From Pseudorhodobacter antarcticus (lineage in GTDB: Bacteria; Pseudomonadota; Alphaproteobacteria; Rhodobacterales; Rhodobacteraceae), in contig CAMAXX010000015.1 of the NCBI GenBank assembly GCA_945862435.1, forward strand, positions 1-64,000: a DNA stretch of 64,000 nucleotides. The letters are read 5' to 3'. A model generated the notes under the pieces. The model worked only from the letters and a program-made list of their open reading frames with translations. It did not search any database and was not told the DNA's origin. The position numbers and the translations under genes are program-made. Positions 1-9,729 of the stretch are shown here, one piece after another. Positions within the stretch are counted from its first letter, which is position 1. Each line of letters starts with the position of its first letter.

Positions 1-60
1 TGATCGTCCGTCGTTCGGCGGCGAGCGCCGTCGTTGATCCCAGACAGAAAGGCATAAATC

Positions 61-288
61 ATGGCGACCAAACCATTTTTCCGCCGCCGCAAAGTTTGCC
101 CCTTCTCGGGTGAAAACGCGCCAGCGATTGACTACAAAGACACGCGCCTTCTTCAGCGCTATGTGTCCGAGCGTGGCAAAATCGTGCCATCGCGCATCAC
201 CGCCGTTTCGGCCAAAAAGCAGCGCGAATTGGCGCAGGCGATCAAACGCGCCCGCTTTCTTGCCCTGTTGCCCTATGCTGTGAAGTAA
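61..288 (+). CDS. rpsR: 30S ribosomal protein S18
   Basis: Structural protein of the small ribosomal subunit platform, next to S6. The 75-residue product is the usual S18 length, with the basic N-terminus and the Cys-Pro-Phe motif near residue 13 followed by the conserved IDYKD segment and a basic C-terminal half. An AAAGG ribosome binding site lies 7-8 bases before the ATG. rplI follows after 10 bases, the standard rpsF-rpsR-rplI order. rpsF would lie just left of the window, and the TGA at bases 1-3 could be its stop codon, which cannot be confirmed. Confidence 0.97.
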   Translation: MATKPFFRRRKVCPFSGENAPAIDYKDTRLLQRYVSERGKIVPSRITAVSAKKQRELAQAIKRARFLALLPYAVK

Positions 289-298
289 GGAGAGAAAA

Positions 299-883
299 AT
301 GCAAGTTATCCTACTTCAACGCGTGCCCAAACTGGGCCAAATGGGCGAAGTCGTAAACGTCAAAGACGGCTACGGGCGCAACTATCTGCTGCCCCAAGGC
401 AAAGCGCTGCGCGCCAACGCAGCCAATATCAAGTCTTTTGAAGGTAAAAAGGCGCAGTTAGAGGCTGTTAATCTTGAAACCCGCAAAGAGGCCGAGGCGG
501 TTTCCGCACAATTGGATGGACAGACTTATGTCATCATCCGTTCGGCATCCGATGCGGGCGCGCTTTACGGCTCGGTCACCACGCGCGACGCGGCTGATGC
601 TGCCACCGCTGGCGGCGTAACCGTGAACCGCAACCAAGTTGTGCTGGATCGCCCAATCAAGGAACTGGGTCTGCACCCTGTTTCGGTGCAGTTGCACCCA
701 GAAGTTTTGGCGAAATTTACCGTCAACGTCGCCCGCTCGCCCGAAGAAGCAGAGTTGCAAGCATCCGGCAAGTCGATTGCCGCGATTGCCGCCGAGGCCG
801 AGGCAGAAGCAGAGTTTGAAATTGCAAACCTGTTTGACGAAATGGGCGCCGCGCAAGACGGTGAAAACCTAACGCGCGACTAA
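299..883 (+). CDS. rplI: 50S ribosomal protein L9
   Basis: Large-subunit protein that binds 23S rRNA near the L1 stalk. The N-terminal domain (about residues 1-50) has the family signature [21 protein letters not shown] helical connector and a C-terminal RNA-binding domain follow. At 194 residues it is longer than the roughly 150 of E. coli. The extra acidic, Ala/Glu-rich tail after about residue 155 is common in Rhodobacterales L9 proteins as I recall them. It is cotranscribed with rpsR and followed by a strong intrinsic terminator. Confidence 0.96.
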   Translation: MQVILLQRVPKLGQMGEVVNVKDGYGRNYLLPQGKALRANAANIKSFEGKKAQLEAVNLETRKEAEAVSAQLDGQTYVIIRSASDAGALYGSVTTRDAADAATAGGVTVNRNQVVLDRPIKELGLHPVSVQLHPEVLAKFTVNVARSPEEAELQASGKSIAAIAAEAEAEAEFEIANLFDEMGAAQDGENLTRD

Positions 884-901
884 GTTTCGCACTGTTAATG
901 G

Positions 902-933
902 GCCGCGCGGGGGCAACCTCGCGCGGCTTTTTT
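902..933 (+). terminator. Rho-independent terminator after rplI
   Basis: Perfect 8-bp stem (GCCGCGCG at 902-909, CGCGCGGC at 920-927) with a 10-base loop, followed directly by six T. It ends the rpsR-rplI transcript. Confidence 0.9.
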
Positions 934-1000
934 ACGCGCATTTGTTCGGGGTCGGTATCGGGCACAGTGTAGCGGATCCACCAGATCGCATGTGCACAAA

Positions 1001-1029
1001 CAAAAAGCCGCACCAGATGGTGCGGCTTT
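1001..1029 (-). terminator. Rho-independent terminator after trigger factor gene
   Basis: Inverted repeat of 11 bp (1004-1014 and 1019-1029) with a 4-base loop. Read on the minus strand it is followed by a run of T, so it terminates tig transcription. The plus-strand reading also has a short T run, so it may act in both directions. Confidence 0.85.
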
Positions 1030-1051
1030 ATACTTTGCCAAATGGCTAAAT

Positions 1052-2386
1052 TTACATTTCGTCCAAAGCTTCGACCAGCTTTTGCAGGTCTTCCTTCGAC
1101 ACTTCTTTATCAGTCACATTAGCGCTAGACACGATGTGATCGACGACCTTATCTTCAAACAACGGCGCGCGCAGTTGCTGCTGCATTTGCGGGTTTTTCT
1201 GAATGAATTCAAAATACTGCCGCTCTTGCCCTGGATACTGACGCGCCTGCGCCAGCACGGCTTGGGTCATTTCGGCGTCCGAAACGGTCACTTCTGCCTT
1301 GCGGCCCACCTCGGCCAAAACCAGACCTAAGCGCACGCGGCGCTCGGCCAATTTTTTATGCTCGTCGGTGGTTTCTACATTGCCGTGGTCATGCCCTTGC
1401 ACATGCGGGTTTTCTTCATGCCACAACTGGTGCGCAATCTGCGAGGCCTCTGCATCAACCAAAGCCGCCGGCAGATCAAATTTGACCATCCCATCCAACT
1501 GATCTAGCAGTGCGCGCTTTAGCACCGCGCGGGCTGCGCCTTTGTATTCCGCCTCCAGCGACGTCGCGATTTGCCCCTTCAACGCGGCCAGATCTTCGGC
1601 GCCGTATTTTTTGGCAAGCTCGTCGTCGATCACAGCAGGCTCAGGTGCCTTTACCGCTTTGACTTTGCAAGCGAAAACAGCAGCTTTACCCGCCAGATTT
1701 GCCGCGCCATAGCTTTCGGGGAAGGTAACGTTCACTGTCACATCATCGTCAGTACGTGCACCAACCAATTGGTCTTCGAACCCAGGGATGAACGAATTGC
1801 TGCCCAGCACCAACGGATAATCCGTGCCAGCGCCGCCTTCAAATTCCACGCCATCAACCGAGCCCGTGAAATCAATCACCACTTGGTCGCCATTTGCCGC
1901 TTTGGCGGTCTTTTTCTTATCGGCGAAATTCTGCGACGATTTCGCCAGATTCTCTAAGGCTTCCGTCACAGATGCGTCATCCGCCTTTACCGACAGACGA
2001 TCCAAAGTGATTTTGCCAGCGTCTAGGTCAGGAATAGGCGGCAGGCATTCGTAGGTCATGTCAACGACCACATCCTTGCCTTCTTTCCACGTTTCGCCGT
2101 TTTGCATTTTGACATCGGGTTGCAGCGCAGGGCGGTCGCCCGAAGCGTCGAAATGCTCTTTCATTGCACCGTCGATTGCATCTTGCATCGCATCGCCCAG
2201 CAGGCGCGGGCCAAACTGCTTTTTCAAGATTGCCATCGGCACCTTGCCTTTACGAAAGCCCTTAATCTCGACATCGGGCTGCGCTTCTAGCAGCTTTTCC
2301 TGAACTTTGACGTCCAATTCGGCTGCCGTCACCGTGATGGTGTAGCCGCGCTTAAGGCCGTCTTTCAGGGTTTCGGTGACCTGCAT
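1052..2386 (-). CDS. tig: Trigger factor (ribosome-associated chaperone, FKBP-type PPIase)
   Basis: Binds the ribosome exit tunnel through L23 and shields nascent chains. The 444-residue product has the ribosome-docking signature GFRKGKVP at residues 43-50. An FKBP-type peptidyl-prolyl isomerase domain spans about 160-245 ([10 protein letters not shown] onward), followed by a long helical substrate-binding region. The ATG at 2386 is chosen because a GGAAAAGGA ribosome binding site precedes it. The reading frame stays open further upstream, but that part runs into tRNA-Leu. The gene stands alone on the minus strand. Confidence 0.96.
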   Translation of the reverse strand: MQVTETLKDGLKRGYTITVTAAELDVKVQEKLLEAQPDVEIKGFRKGKVPMAILKKQFGPRLLGDAMQDAIDGAMKEHFDASGDRPALQPDVKMQNGETWKEGKDVVVDMTYECLPPIPDLDAGKITLDRLSVKADDASVTEALENLAKSSQNFADKKKTAKAANGDQVVIDFTGSVDGVEFEGGAGTDYPLVLGSNSFIPGFEDQLVGARTDDDVTVNVTFPESYGAANLAGKAAVFACKVKAVKAPEPAVIDDELAKKYGAEDLAALKGQIATSLEAEYKGAARAVLKRALLDQLDGMVKFDLPAALVDAEASQIAHQLWHEENPHVQGHDHGNVETTDEHKKLAERRVRLGLVLAEVGRKAEVTVSDAEMTQAVLAQARQYPGQERQYFEFIQKNPQMQQQLRAPLFEDKVVDHIVSSANVTDKEVSKEDLQKLVEALDEM

Positions 2387-2407
2387 CGTCGTGTCCTTTT
2401 CCATATC

Positions 2408-2492
2408 TGGTGCGGGTGGAGGGACTTGAACCCCCACGCCTTGCGGCGCCAGAACCTAAATCTGGTGCGTCTGCCAATTTCGCCACACCCGC
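2408..2492 (-). tRNA. tRNA-Leu (UAG)
   Basis: Minus-strand class II tRNA of 85 bases including an encoded CCA end. The acceptor arms GCGGGTG and CACCCGC pair fully. The anticodon loop TTTAGGT between CCAGA and TCTGG gives anticodon TAG. A long variable arm and the GGTTCAAGTCC T-arm are present. The 3' end lies 21 bases upstream of the tig start codon, so readthrough from the tRNA into tig is possible. Confidence 0.96.
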
Positions 2493-3140
<648 letters not shown>

Positions 3141-3217
3141 AAGCCAGAAAGCGCACGTCAGCTAAGGTGCTGATATAAATGCTTTCTAACCGAAACACCA
3201 ACCCGAAAGGCAGCATG

Positions 3218-4627
3218 ATGAGCGCGATTGCAAAAGCTCTGAAACTGATTAAGGACGAAGAAGTCGAATACGTCGATATCCGCTTCACCGATCCCAAAGG
3301 CAAACTTCAGCACGTGACCTTGGTCTCTGACCTTGTTGATGAAGACTTCTTCGAAGAAGGTTTCATGTTTGACGGCAGCTCGATTGCGGGCTGGAAGTCG
3401 ATTGACCAATCCGACATGAAACTGATCCCCGACGCAGAATCGGTTTACCTGGACCCCTTCTATGCCGAAAAAACGCTGTGCGTGCATTGCAACGTGGTCG
3501 AGCCTGACACGGGCGAGGCGTATGATCGTTGCCCACGCCAAACCGCGATCAAGGCTGAAGCATATCTGAAATCTTCGGGCGTGGGCGACACCGCCTATTT
3601 CGGCCCCGAGGCTGAATTTTTCATCTTCGACGATGTGCGCTTTGCTGTGACACCGCGCAAAGTGTCGTATGAAATCGATGCTGCCGCAGCCGCATGGAAC
3701 ACCGACACTAAGCAAGAAGGTGGCAATTACGGCCACATCGCGGGCCACAAGGGCGGTTATTTTCCTGTAAACCCCGTGGACGAAGCGCAGGATTTGCGCG
3801 GCGAAATGCTGTCGACGATGAAGCGCATGGGTATGCGCGTGGACAAGCACCACCACGAAGTGGCGACCTGCCAGCACGAACTTGGTATGATTTTTGGTGG
3901 TCTGGTCGAACAGGCCGACAATATCCAGAAATACAAATACGTGATCCACAACGTTGCCCATGCCTATGGCAAGACAGTCACCTTCATGCCAAAGCCAATG
4001 AAGGGCGATAACGGATCGGGCATGCATGTGAACATGTCGATTTGGAAGGGAGGCAAGCCTTTGTTCGCAGGCGATAAATACGCCGACCTCTCGCAGGAAG
4101 CTCTGTATTTCATCGGCGGCATTCTAAAACACGCCAAGGCGCTGAACGCGCTGACCAACCCTAGCACCAACAGCTACAAGCGCCTGATCCCTGGGTTCGA
4201 GGCACCGGTGCTGCGCGCCTATTCGGCCCGCAACCGGTCGGGCTGCGTGCGTATTCCGTGGACAGAATCGCCAAAAGCCAAACGCGTCGAGGCCCGTTTC
4301 CCTGACCCTTCGGCCAACCCCTATTTGGCCTTTGCCGCCCTGCTGATGGCAGGTTTGGACGGGATCAAGAACAAAATTGATCCTGGCCCAGCATCGGACA
4401 AAGATCTGTATGATCTGCCGCCCGAAGAGTTGGCCGCGATCCCAACGGTTTGCGGTTCCCTGCGCGAAGCTTTGGAAGAGCTGGAAAAAGACATGGACTT
4501 TTTGCTGTCGGGCGATGTGTTCACCCGTGACCAGCTTGGATCCTATATGGCGCTAAAGTGGGAAGAGGTTTACGCCTACGAACACACGCCGCACCCAATC
4601 GAATATCAGCTATATTATAGCTGCTAA
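3218..4627 (+). CDS. glnA: Glutamine synthetase, type I
   Basis: ATP-dependent condensation of ammonium with glutamate, a cytoplasmic dodecamer. The 469-residue product is a full-length GSI-beta type. Visible motifs are [10 protein letters not shown] (51-60), EAEFFIF (131-137), the ATP-binding NGSGMH (265-270) and [10 protein letters not shown], in which Tyr398 is the adenylylation site. Two adjacent ATGs occur; 3218 has the better distance to AAAGG. Regulation is expected through PII/GlnE adenylylation and NtrC. A clear terminator follows. Confidence 0.97.
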   Translation: MSAIAKALKLIKDEEVEYVDIRFTDPKGKLQHVTLVSDLVDEDFFEEGFMFDGSSIAGWKSIDQSDMKLIPDAESVYLDPFYAEKTLCVHCNVVEPDTGEAYDRCPRQTAIKAEAYLKSSGVGDTAYFGPEAEFFIFDDVRFAVTPRKVSYEIDAAAAAWNTDTKQEGGNYGHIAGHKGGYFPVNPVDEAQDLRGEMLSTMKRMGMRVDKHHHEVATCQHELGMIFGGLVEQADNIQKYKYVIHNVAHAYGKTVTFMPKPMKGDNGSGMHVNMSIWKGGKPLFAGDKYADLSQEALYFIGGILKHAKALNALTNPSTNSYKRLIPGFEAPVLRAYSARNRSGCVRIPWTESPKAKRVEARFPDPSANPYLAFAALLMAGLDGIKNKIDPGPASDKDLYDLPPEELAAIPTVCGSLREALEELEKDMDFLLSGDVFTRDQLGSYMALKWEEVYAYEHTPHPIEYQLYYSC

Positions 4628-4653
4628 GCTGAATTGGAACGATACAAATTCCA

Positions 4654-4681
4654 AAAGGGCGCTGCAATGCGCCCTTTTTTT
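4654..4681 (+). terminator. Rho-independent terminator after glnA
   Basis: 9-bp stem AAAGGGCGC / GCGCCCTTT with a 6-base loop and a downstream T run. Confidence 0.88.
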
Positions 4682-4740
4682 ATGCGCGGTTCTTGCAGCC
4701 AGCGCCCTGCCCGTTTACTTTGGCCCAAACGGAGAATACT

Positions 4741-5232
4741 ATGCCCTTTGGTCTCACATACGCTGAATTTGTGATCGGTATTGGCCTATCGATGCTATAC
4801 GGCCCTGCGGATCTGGCCCCTCAAAGCCAGCAAAATTCGGTCAGCATTGGTACCGCTGTGCAGTCGTGGGACGAAGCTTGGACAGAAAATTTCGTCACCT
4901 TCACCCACCGCAGTGATGGTGTCGTGTGGGGCAAATTCACCCCCATTTATGCTGTGGGCCTGTCCAACCAAGGCACTTCATTTGTGTCGGCGGGCCTTGG
5001 GCGGCCTTTGGCAATTTTGGGTATTAAAGTGATGCCCTTTACTGGGCCCGCGCTGTATTTTGACAATAGAAACAATGACATCGTTCAGTTTCGTACAGGG
5101 TTTGACATCACCCAAAGCCTAGGCGACAACTTGGCCTTGTCGGCTGGCTTCTATCATATTTCCAATGCCCAAGCCAACGCGCCCTCGGCTGATATTGATG
5201 TGGCGCATCTTGGGCTAACCTTGCGGTTTTAG
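4741..5232 (+). CDS. PagL-like acyloxyacyl hydrolase / outer-membrane beta-barrel protein
   Basis: 163-residue protein of alternating beta-strand character ending in a C-terminal Phe, as outer-membrane barrels do. The segment around residues 137-150 (FYHISNAQAN) holds a His139-x-Ser141 pair followed by SNA and an Ile-Asp. This resembles the His-x-Ser catalytic motif of PagL-type lipid A 3-O-deacylases. The ATG at 4741 follows a GGAG site. The N-terminus is hydrophobic but has no positive charges, so it is a poor signal peptide. The true start or annotation may be incomplete. The 3' end overlaps the convergent esterase gene by 18 bases. Function is tentative. Confidence 0.55.
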   Translation: MPFGLTYAEFVIGIGLSMLYGPADLAPQSQQNSVSIGTAVQSWDEAWTENFVTFTHRSDGVVWGKFTPIYAVGLSNQGTSFVSAGLGRPLAILGIKVMPFTGPALYFDNRNNDIVQFRTGFDITQSLGDNLALSAGFYHISNAQANAPSADIDVAHLGLTLRF

Positions 5233-6111
5233 CACAGTTGTTAAAAATACGGTCAGCGGCCCCGCGACCCCAGATGCGTTGAATTCTGACGTGCCGTGCC
5301 CGGCCCCAGCGACCAACGCAAAGTCGATTGGCGCGCGAGGGTCACTTGCGCGCCACGCATCTACCAATCTCTGCGTTTGGGTATGTGCAATGAAGTTATC
5401 GGCATCGCCATGGCGCGCAAACAGGGGCGCAAGCGAAATTTTCTTGCCCTCTAGCCGCCCCACAGGCCCCATCGCGCGCGCCGCAGTTGGATTACTGGCC
5501 ACGTCAAATCCCAGCAGAGCCGATTCGGGGCTATCGGGCACGCTGGTTTGCCCCATCGCAGCCGTCAGCCCCAATGCCGCCATATCGGCGTCCATGGTCG
5601 AAAATTCCACAGGCCCGTAGAAATCCACCAAGGCTTGGGCGGGTTTGCCCGCTTCGGCCAAAGATATCACAGTGCTGGCCGCCAAGAATCCGCCCGCTGA
5701 TTGCCCCCAAACCGCCATCCGCGCGGCATCCAGCCCGTAAGCCGCTGCATTTGCGCGTAAAAACTCCACTGCCGCAAGGCAGTCCTGTCCCTGCGCGGGC
5801 CAAATCGCGGTGCTTGAAAAGCGGTAATTTATCCGCACAATCGCAATGCCTGCGGCCAGAACCTCGGTCTGAACTGGATTGGCGGTTTTATCGCCCAGCT
5901 TGAATGCGCCGCCATGAATTTCCAGCACAAAGGGATGCGGCCCCGCCCCTGCGGGCAGGTAAATGTCCAAAATATTGCGGGCATCCGTGCCATAGGCCAA
6001 ATTTGCAAAGGTTGGCGGTAGGGTCGTGGTCTTTTTCCAACCCCAATATCCAGCACCAGCCAAGGCAATCGCCCCAATCCCATATGTTAATCCGCGACGT
6101 GTGATTTTCAT
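5215..6111 (-). CDS. Exported alpha/beta hydrolase (esterase/lipase, BD-FAE/HSL-like)
   Basis: 298-residue alpha/beta-hydrolase fold protein. The oxyanion-hole HGG is at 66-68 and the nucleophile elbow GQSAG at 136-140 (Ser138). The likely acid is Asp236 or Asp238 in HGDADN, with catalytic His272 in GAGHG. The N-terminus TRRGLTYGIGAIALAGAG carries a twin-arginine followed by a hydrophobic stretch, consistent with Tat export or membrane anchoring. This is inferred, as the motif is not a perfect Tat consensus. The substrate is unknown, with small esters most likely. It stands alone on the minus strand, convergent with the PagL-like gene. Confidence 0.85.
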   Translation of the reverse strand: MKITRRGLTYGIGAIALAGAGYWGWKKTTTLPPTFANLAYGTDARNILDIYLPAGAGPHPFVLEIHGGAFKLGDKTANPVQTEVLAAGIAIVRINYRFSSTAIWPAQGQDCLAAVEFLRANAAAYGLDAARMAVWGQSAGGFLAASTVISLAEAGKPAQALVDFYGPVEFSTMDADMAALGLTAAMGQTSVPDSPESALLGFDVASNPTAARAMGPVGRLEGKKISLAPLFARHGDADNFIAHTQTQRLVDAWRASDPRAPIDFALVAGAGHGTSEFNASGVAGPLTVFLTTVLKPQG

Positions 6112-6164
6112 GTAACCTCCTGTTTCGCAAATTTAAACGCGCCAGCACACTCTTTCCGTCGCAG

Positions 6165-6947
6165 CTAATGACTGATTTTTTCCAAACTTTCGCGCGCATC
6201 AGGCGGCAGGGCCGACATGGGCATCAGATAGGTGTGGATGGTAAAGACAACCGCGCGCGAAATGGGCAGGCGAATCAGGCATTGCCGTTCGCAGCGTACA
6301 AAGGGTTTCGCAATCGTTTTGCTGCGGTCGCGCGGGGCTTCCTCTGGCCTTGGATGGTGCAACTTATCGGTGGCATAGGTCAGATAGTTCATCCGCCACA
6401 GCCCTTGTTCCACGCGTATCGCATCAAACATCCGCTGCACGCGCGCGGCCATGTCGGGTGTATAGCTGTCCACGGGGATATGGATCGATGTCATCGCGCG
6501 GCCCAGTTTCTGCACAAGCGTCCAAGAGGCGGGAAAGCACAAGATAGCGGCTGTTAAATGATGCTCGCTGTCTTGGGTCTGCAAAATACACAGGTCTTCT
6601 TGCACCAAACGGCCTAAGCTAATCAGCGGGTTGGAACGATCTAATTCCACCTCCACCCCATCGGGGCGCAGCACAGAATCGCCAAAGCGGCGATAATCCG
6701 AATCTTGTGAAATCCTTTCCAAAACAAGGTTATACAGTTCTTCTGCCGCCGCCCTCGCCTGCGGCAGCAGTCCATGTACGACGTCACGTTTTTGCGCAAT
6801 CAACCCATCCCGCAGCGCCATTTGCCCTGCGTATGCCTCATCACGGCGCAGGTAATCGCCCGGCAGTAGTGGTTGCACCCCAGGAAGGCGGGCCAAAGAC
6901 GGCTCCATCCATGGAAAATGCGGCAATCTATCCTGAAATACGCTCAT
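6165..6947 (-). CDS. DUF3445 family protein (heme-dependent oxidative N-demethylase-like)
   Basis: 260-residue protein matching, by recall, the DUF3445 / HODM alpha-like family, whose founding member is a heme-dependent oxidative N-demethylase acting on dimethylamine. Recognisable family segments are the N-terminal PGDYLRRDEAYAGQMALRD and the CILQTQDSEHHLTAAILCFPASW block (about residues 119-141). Also present are the ...HIPVDSYTP... segment and the arginine-rich RCERQCLIRLP stretch near the C-terminus. Its ATG directly abuts the olsB stop codon, so the two are cotranscribed. A real demethylase activity is not established for this subfamily. Similar genes usually carry only the DUF name. Confidence 0.75.
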   Translation of the reverse strand: MSVFQDRLPHFPWMEPSLARLPGVQPLLPGDYLRRDEAYAGQMALRDGLIAQKRDVVHGLLPQARAAAEELYNLVLERISQDSDYRRFGDSVLRPDGVEVELDRSNPLISLGRLVQEDLCILQTQDSEHHLTAAILCFPASWTLVQKLGRAMTSIHIPVDSYTPDMAARVQRMFDAIRVEQGLWRMNYLTYATDKLHHPRPEEAPRDRSKTIAKPFVRCERQCLIRLPISRAVVFTIHTYLMPMSALPPDARESLEKISH

Positions 6948-7670
6948 TTATTCAGCCTGCCCTAGGTCAATCTGGCCCGCCAGTGCGCGCAGCGCCAGCG
7001 CGCGCACTGGCGGGATGCGCGAAACCTCGACCCCTGTAAAGACATGGATCGTTCCAAGTGCGAAATCCTGCACAACATGATCGCTGACCCAGCCGCCAAT
7101 TCCCAAATAACTGCGCAGCAAGGGCGGCAAAGCACGCAAGGCTGCCATCGGATCGCTTGGCGCAGAGATGTCACTCAAATCAATGATATGCGGGTTTTTT
7201 CGGCCTACGGCCCAATGCGGGCTGATATGCGGCTTTAGTGCCCCGAGCGCGGGCAAATGCGGGCCAACTTCGCTGCCCGCAAACGAGGCGCAGCCAAACA
7301 GCAGCGCCGCGCCAATGCGATCGACCATTGCTGCCATGGCCGCAAAGCACAGACGCAGACATTCAGCCTCGCGCCCTGCAGTGCCCGCATCCAAACAAAA
7401 CCGACCCAGTTCTAGGGCGGGCTTGCCTAATGCAGAAAACCCAGCCAAATCATAGAATTGGCCCGAATACCCCGACACCATATCCGCGCTACAGCCAAAT
7501 TCAATCAGGCGAAAAGTGGCGCGCAGGCAATCGCCCTCTAGCACCATAATCTGCGTCGCCCGCGCATCAAATTCGTCGATGCCAGCGCCGAATCGCGCAA
7601 GCCTTAGCGCCATGACACGGCTGATATCCTGCGCCGTTCGCGCCCTGCGCACGTGATATTCTGCCGCCAC
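6948..7670 (-). CDS. olsB: L-ornithine N-alpha-acyltransferase (ornithine lipid synthesis, OlsB-like)
   Basis: 240-residue GNAT-fold acyltransferase that transfers 3-hydroxyacyl from ACP to ornithine to make lyso-ornithine lipid, a phosphorus-free membrane lipid precursor. Family features are the N-terminal YHVRRARTAQDI, the LELGRFCLD segment (about residues 86-94) and the C-terminal PPLLRSYLGIGGWVSDHVV block. The second acyltransferase OlsA is not adjacent. Instead the DUF3445 gene follows with no gap. Ornithine lipids are often made under phosphate limitation, but no regulatory site was identified here. Confidence 0.82.
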   Translation of the reverse strand: MAAEYHVRRARTAQDISRVMALRLARFGAGIDEFDARATQIMVLEGDCLRATFRLIEFGCSADMVSGYSGQFYDLAGFSALGKPALELGRFCLDAGTAGREAECLRLCFAAMAAMVDRIGAALLFGCASFAGSEVGPHLPALGALKPHISPHWAVGRKNPHIIDLSDISAPSDPMAALRALPPLLRSYLGIGGWVSDHVVQDFALGTIHVFTGVEVSRIPPVRALALRALAGQIDLGQAE

Positions 7671-7753
7671 CCTGCCTCACATCTTCTTTCATCGACAAAT
7701 GCCGCCGATGCCCTACATTCGACGTATTCCGCCCCCCAACGCAAGAGGCAGCT

Positions 7754-8173
7754 ATGGCATCCGCACCACAAATCACGCCAACAATCGTCAAAACGGATGA
7801 AGAATGGCGCAGCCAGTTGTCCGATTTGTCCTATAAAGTCACGCGCCAGCACGGAACCGAACGCGCCTTTACCAATGACAATTTCCCAAAGGCACAGGGC
7901 ATGTTTCACTGCATTTGCTGCGATGCGCCACTGTTTTCAGCCGATACTAAGTTTGATTCGGGCACAGGTTGGCCCAGCTTTTACGCACCACATGGCACCC
8001 AACACGTGGGCGAATCCCAAGATACTTCGTGGTTTATGCGCCGCACCGAGGTTCATTGCACCGCTTGCGCCGCGCATTTGGGCCATATCTTTCCCGACGG
8101 CCCGGCCCCCACGGGCCTGCGCTATTGCATCAATGGGGTCGCTCTGGCGTTCAAGCCAGACCAATCAGCGTGA
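7754..8173 (+). CDS. msrB: Peptide-methionine (R)-S-oxide reductase
   Basis: Repairs oxidised methionine residues. The 139-residue MsrB domain has zinc-binding pairs Cys53/Cys56 and Cys102/Cys105, the signature SGTGWPSF (69-76), and the resolving/catalytic region around Cys125 (LRYCINGVAL). The ATG at 7754 follows an AAGAGG site. It is divergent from olsB, with 83 bases between them, and convergent with bamE. No signal peptide, so it acts in the cytoplasm. Confidence 0.95.
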   Translation: MASAPQITPTIVKTDEEWRSQLSDLSYKVTRQHGTERAFTNDNFPKAQGMFHCICCDAPLFSADTKFDSGTGWPSFYAPHGTQHVGESQDTSWFMRRTEVHCTACAAHLGHIFPDGPAPTGLRYCINGVALAFKPDQSA

Positions 8174-8179
8174 AACCCT

Positions 8180-8623
8180 TCACTGTGATAGCAATTGGTC
8201 TGTGCTGATGCGGCCTATGTTGCCAAACAGTTGGCGCAAAAAGCCTGCGCTTTTGACATTTGGCTCGGTGACACGGCGCGACAGGGCAACGACGTTGCCC
8301 TGTTCCAGCCCGAAGCGTTCCACGTTGGAAACTGTGCCCGCCTCATCAAAACTGATCGCCACGACTTGACGATCCACTTCTACAGGGGCCAGCGCGCCAA
8401 TCTGCTTCCATTTGCTTTGCACATAGAACCAGCCAACATCATTCAAAAGCCCCGATGTGGACGGGCGCCCTACAATGGCTGACACCGTCTCGCGGGTGTC
8501 AATTCCCAGTTCAATACGATCAAGATCAGCCACCTCTGGCACATAGCCATGGCGCTGATACAGGGGCGTGCAGGCCGCCAAAGCCAATACCACCAACGCC
8601 ATACGCAGCCCGAATTTGCCCAT
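8180..8623 (-). CDS. bamE: Outer membrane assembly lipoprotein BamE
   Basis: Small lipoprotein of the BAM complex that inserts beta-barrels into the outer membrane. The 147-residue product has a signal peptide with lipobox LALAAC (lipidated Cys18) and the SmpA/OmlA domain signature (GYVPE...L..I..G..TRETVSAIVGRPS, then WFYVQSKWKQ). The second of two adjacent ATGs is chosen for its spacing to a G-rich ribosome binding site. It diverges from the YceD gene, whose start lies 124 bases away. Confidence 0.92.
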   Translation of the reverse strand: MGKFGLRMALVVLALAACTPLYQRHGYVPEVADLDRIELGIDTRETVSAIVGRPSTSGLLNDVGWFYVQSKWKQIGALAPVEVDRQVVAISFDEAGTVSNVERFGLEQGNVVALSRRVTEPNVKSAGFLRQLFGNIGRISTDQLLSQ

Positions 8624-8747
8624 CATTCCCCCCAGATACGCAAGCATCTTGCCCAAGTCTGTGAAAGCCTTTATCGCCATACATGCGCCCGCCCGCAAGC
8701 CCTGCCATGCGCGGCGGGGAAATTCTGTAAATTTGTTGAAAGCGCCC

Positions 8748-9356
8748 ATGCCCGCAGCCGAGCCTGATCCTGACCTGCCAAGCCAAACCTACCGCTCTGC
8801 CGCCGTGGTGGGGCGAAAACCGCTGCATTTTACCTTTTCGCCGGATGCCACCGCGCGCAGCGCAATTGCGGCGCATTTGGGCCTGCTTGGGCTGCACAGC
8901 TTTGTTTTAAAAGGGGCGTTCACCCCGCAAGGGCGCGGTGATGTGGTTTTGCGCGCTGAGCTGTCTGCCGCCATCACCCAAGCTTGCACCATCACGCTGG
9001 CCCCCTTGCCCGCCAAAATTTCCAGCACCATCGTCCGAGATTACCTGCGCGAATTTGCCGAGCCTACCGCGCTCGAGGCGGAACTTGGCCCCGAAGACCA
9101 AGAACCGATCCCCGAAGAATTTGACGTGGCCGCAATTGCCATCGAAGAATTGGCGCTTGCCTTGCCGCTGTATCCGCGCGCCGCAGGTGCCAGCTTTGCC
9201 CCTACACTGGCTGCCCCTGCCGGCAGCGCCCCGCTGACCGATGACGCTTTGCGCCCCTTTGCGGGCCTTGCCAGCCTTGCGCAGGCCATGAAAGCAGGCC
9301 CGAGCGATAACGCGGCTGATGAAGATACGCAAAACAAAGAAGAGCAGTCAAAATAG
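8748..9356 (+). CDS. YceD family protein (DUF177)
   Basis: 202-residue member of the YceD/DUF177 family, typically encoded just before rpmF and thought to affect 23S rRNA maturation. The N-terminal half is poorly conserved. The acidic central segment EFAEPTALEAELGPEDQEPIPEEFDVAAIAIEEL is split here by family motifs: E-F-D at about 126-128, then the downstream hydrophobic LALALPLYPR. The ATG at 8748 is the first ATG after the bamE promoter side. rpmF lies 145 bases downstream, followed by plsX and fabH, the classical order. Confidence 0.85.
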   Translation: MPAAEPDPDLPSQTYRSAAVVGRKPLHFTFSPDATARSAIAAHLGLLGLHSFVLKGAFTPQGRGDVVLRAELSAAITQACTITLAPLPAKISSTIVRDYLREFAEPTALEAELGPEDQEPIPEEFDVAAIAIEELALALPLYPRAAGASFAPTLAAPAGSAPLTDDALRPFAGLASLAQAMKAGPSDNAADEDTQNKEEQSK

Positions 9357-9501
9357 GGCTTGCGCCGCGCAAAAATCTGGCTATGTTCCGCGCCTCATTC
9401 AGGGCTGTTTTTTAGGCATAATTGCACTTGTATCAGCACTGGCTCTCTTAGAATTATCGTTTTAAATCAGGGGCCTGTCCCCCAACTGAAAAGGCCCAGA
9501 C

Positions 9502-9705
9502 ATGGCTGTCCCTCAGAACCGAGTCACCTCGTCCAAACGGAACATGCGCCGCGCGCATGATGCTTTGGTCGCAGGCAACCCCCAAGAATGCAGTAACTGC
9601 GGCGAGTTGAAGCGCCCGCACCACGTATGCCCCTCTTGCGGGCATTACGATGCGCGCGAAGTCGTGGCGACCAAAGCGGTGGATCTGGACGAGGATGCGG
9701 CGTAA
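9502..9705 (+). CDS. rpmF: 50S ribosomal protein L32
   Basis: 67-residue ribosomal protein starting [19 protein letters not shown], as in all L32 proteins, with two CxxC pairs (ECSNCG and CPSCG) that bind zinc. The ribosome binding site AAAGG precedes the ATG. plsX begins 24 bases downstream, so ribosome synthesis and lipid synthesis are on one transcript, as in many proteobacteria. Confidence 0.97.
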   Translation: MAVPQNRVTSSKRNMRRAHDALVAGNPQECSNCGELKRPHHVCPSCGHYDAREVVATKAVDLDEDAA

Positions 9706-9729
9706 GCCGCGCCCTTTCGTTTTTGCCAT

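Noticed and set aside
3158..4027. A 289-codon open frame on the minus strand opposite glnA
   Set aside because: It lies inside a well-supported gene, has no family features, and results from strong codon bias on the other strand.
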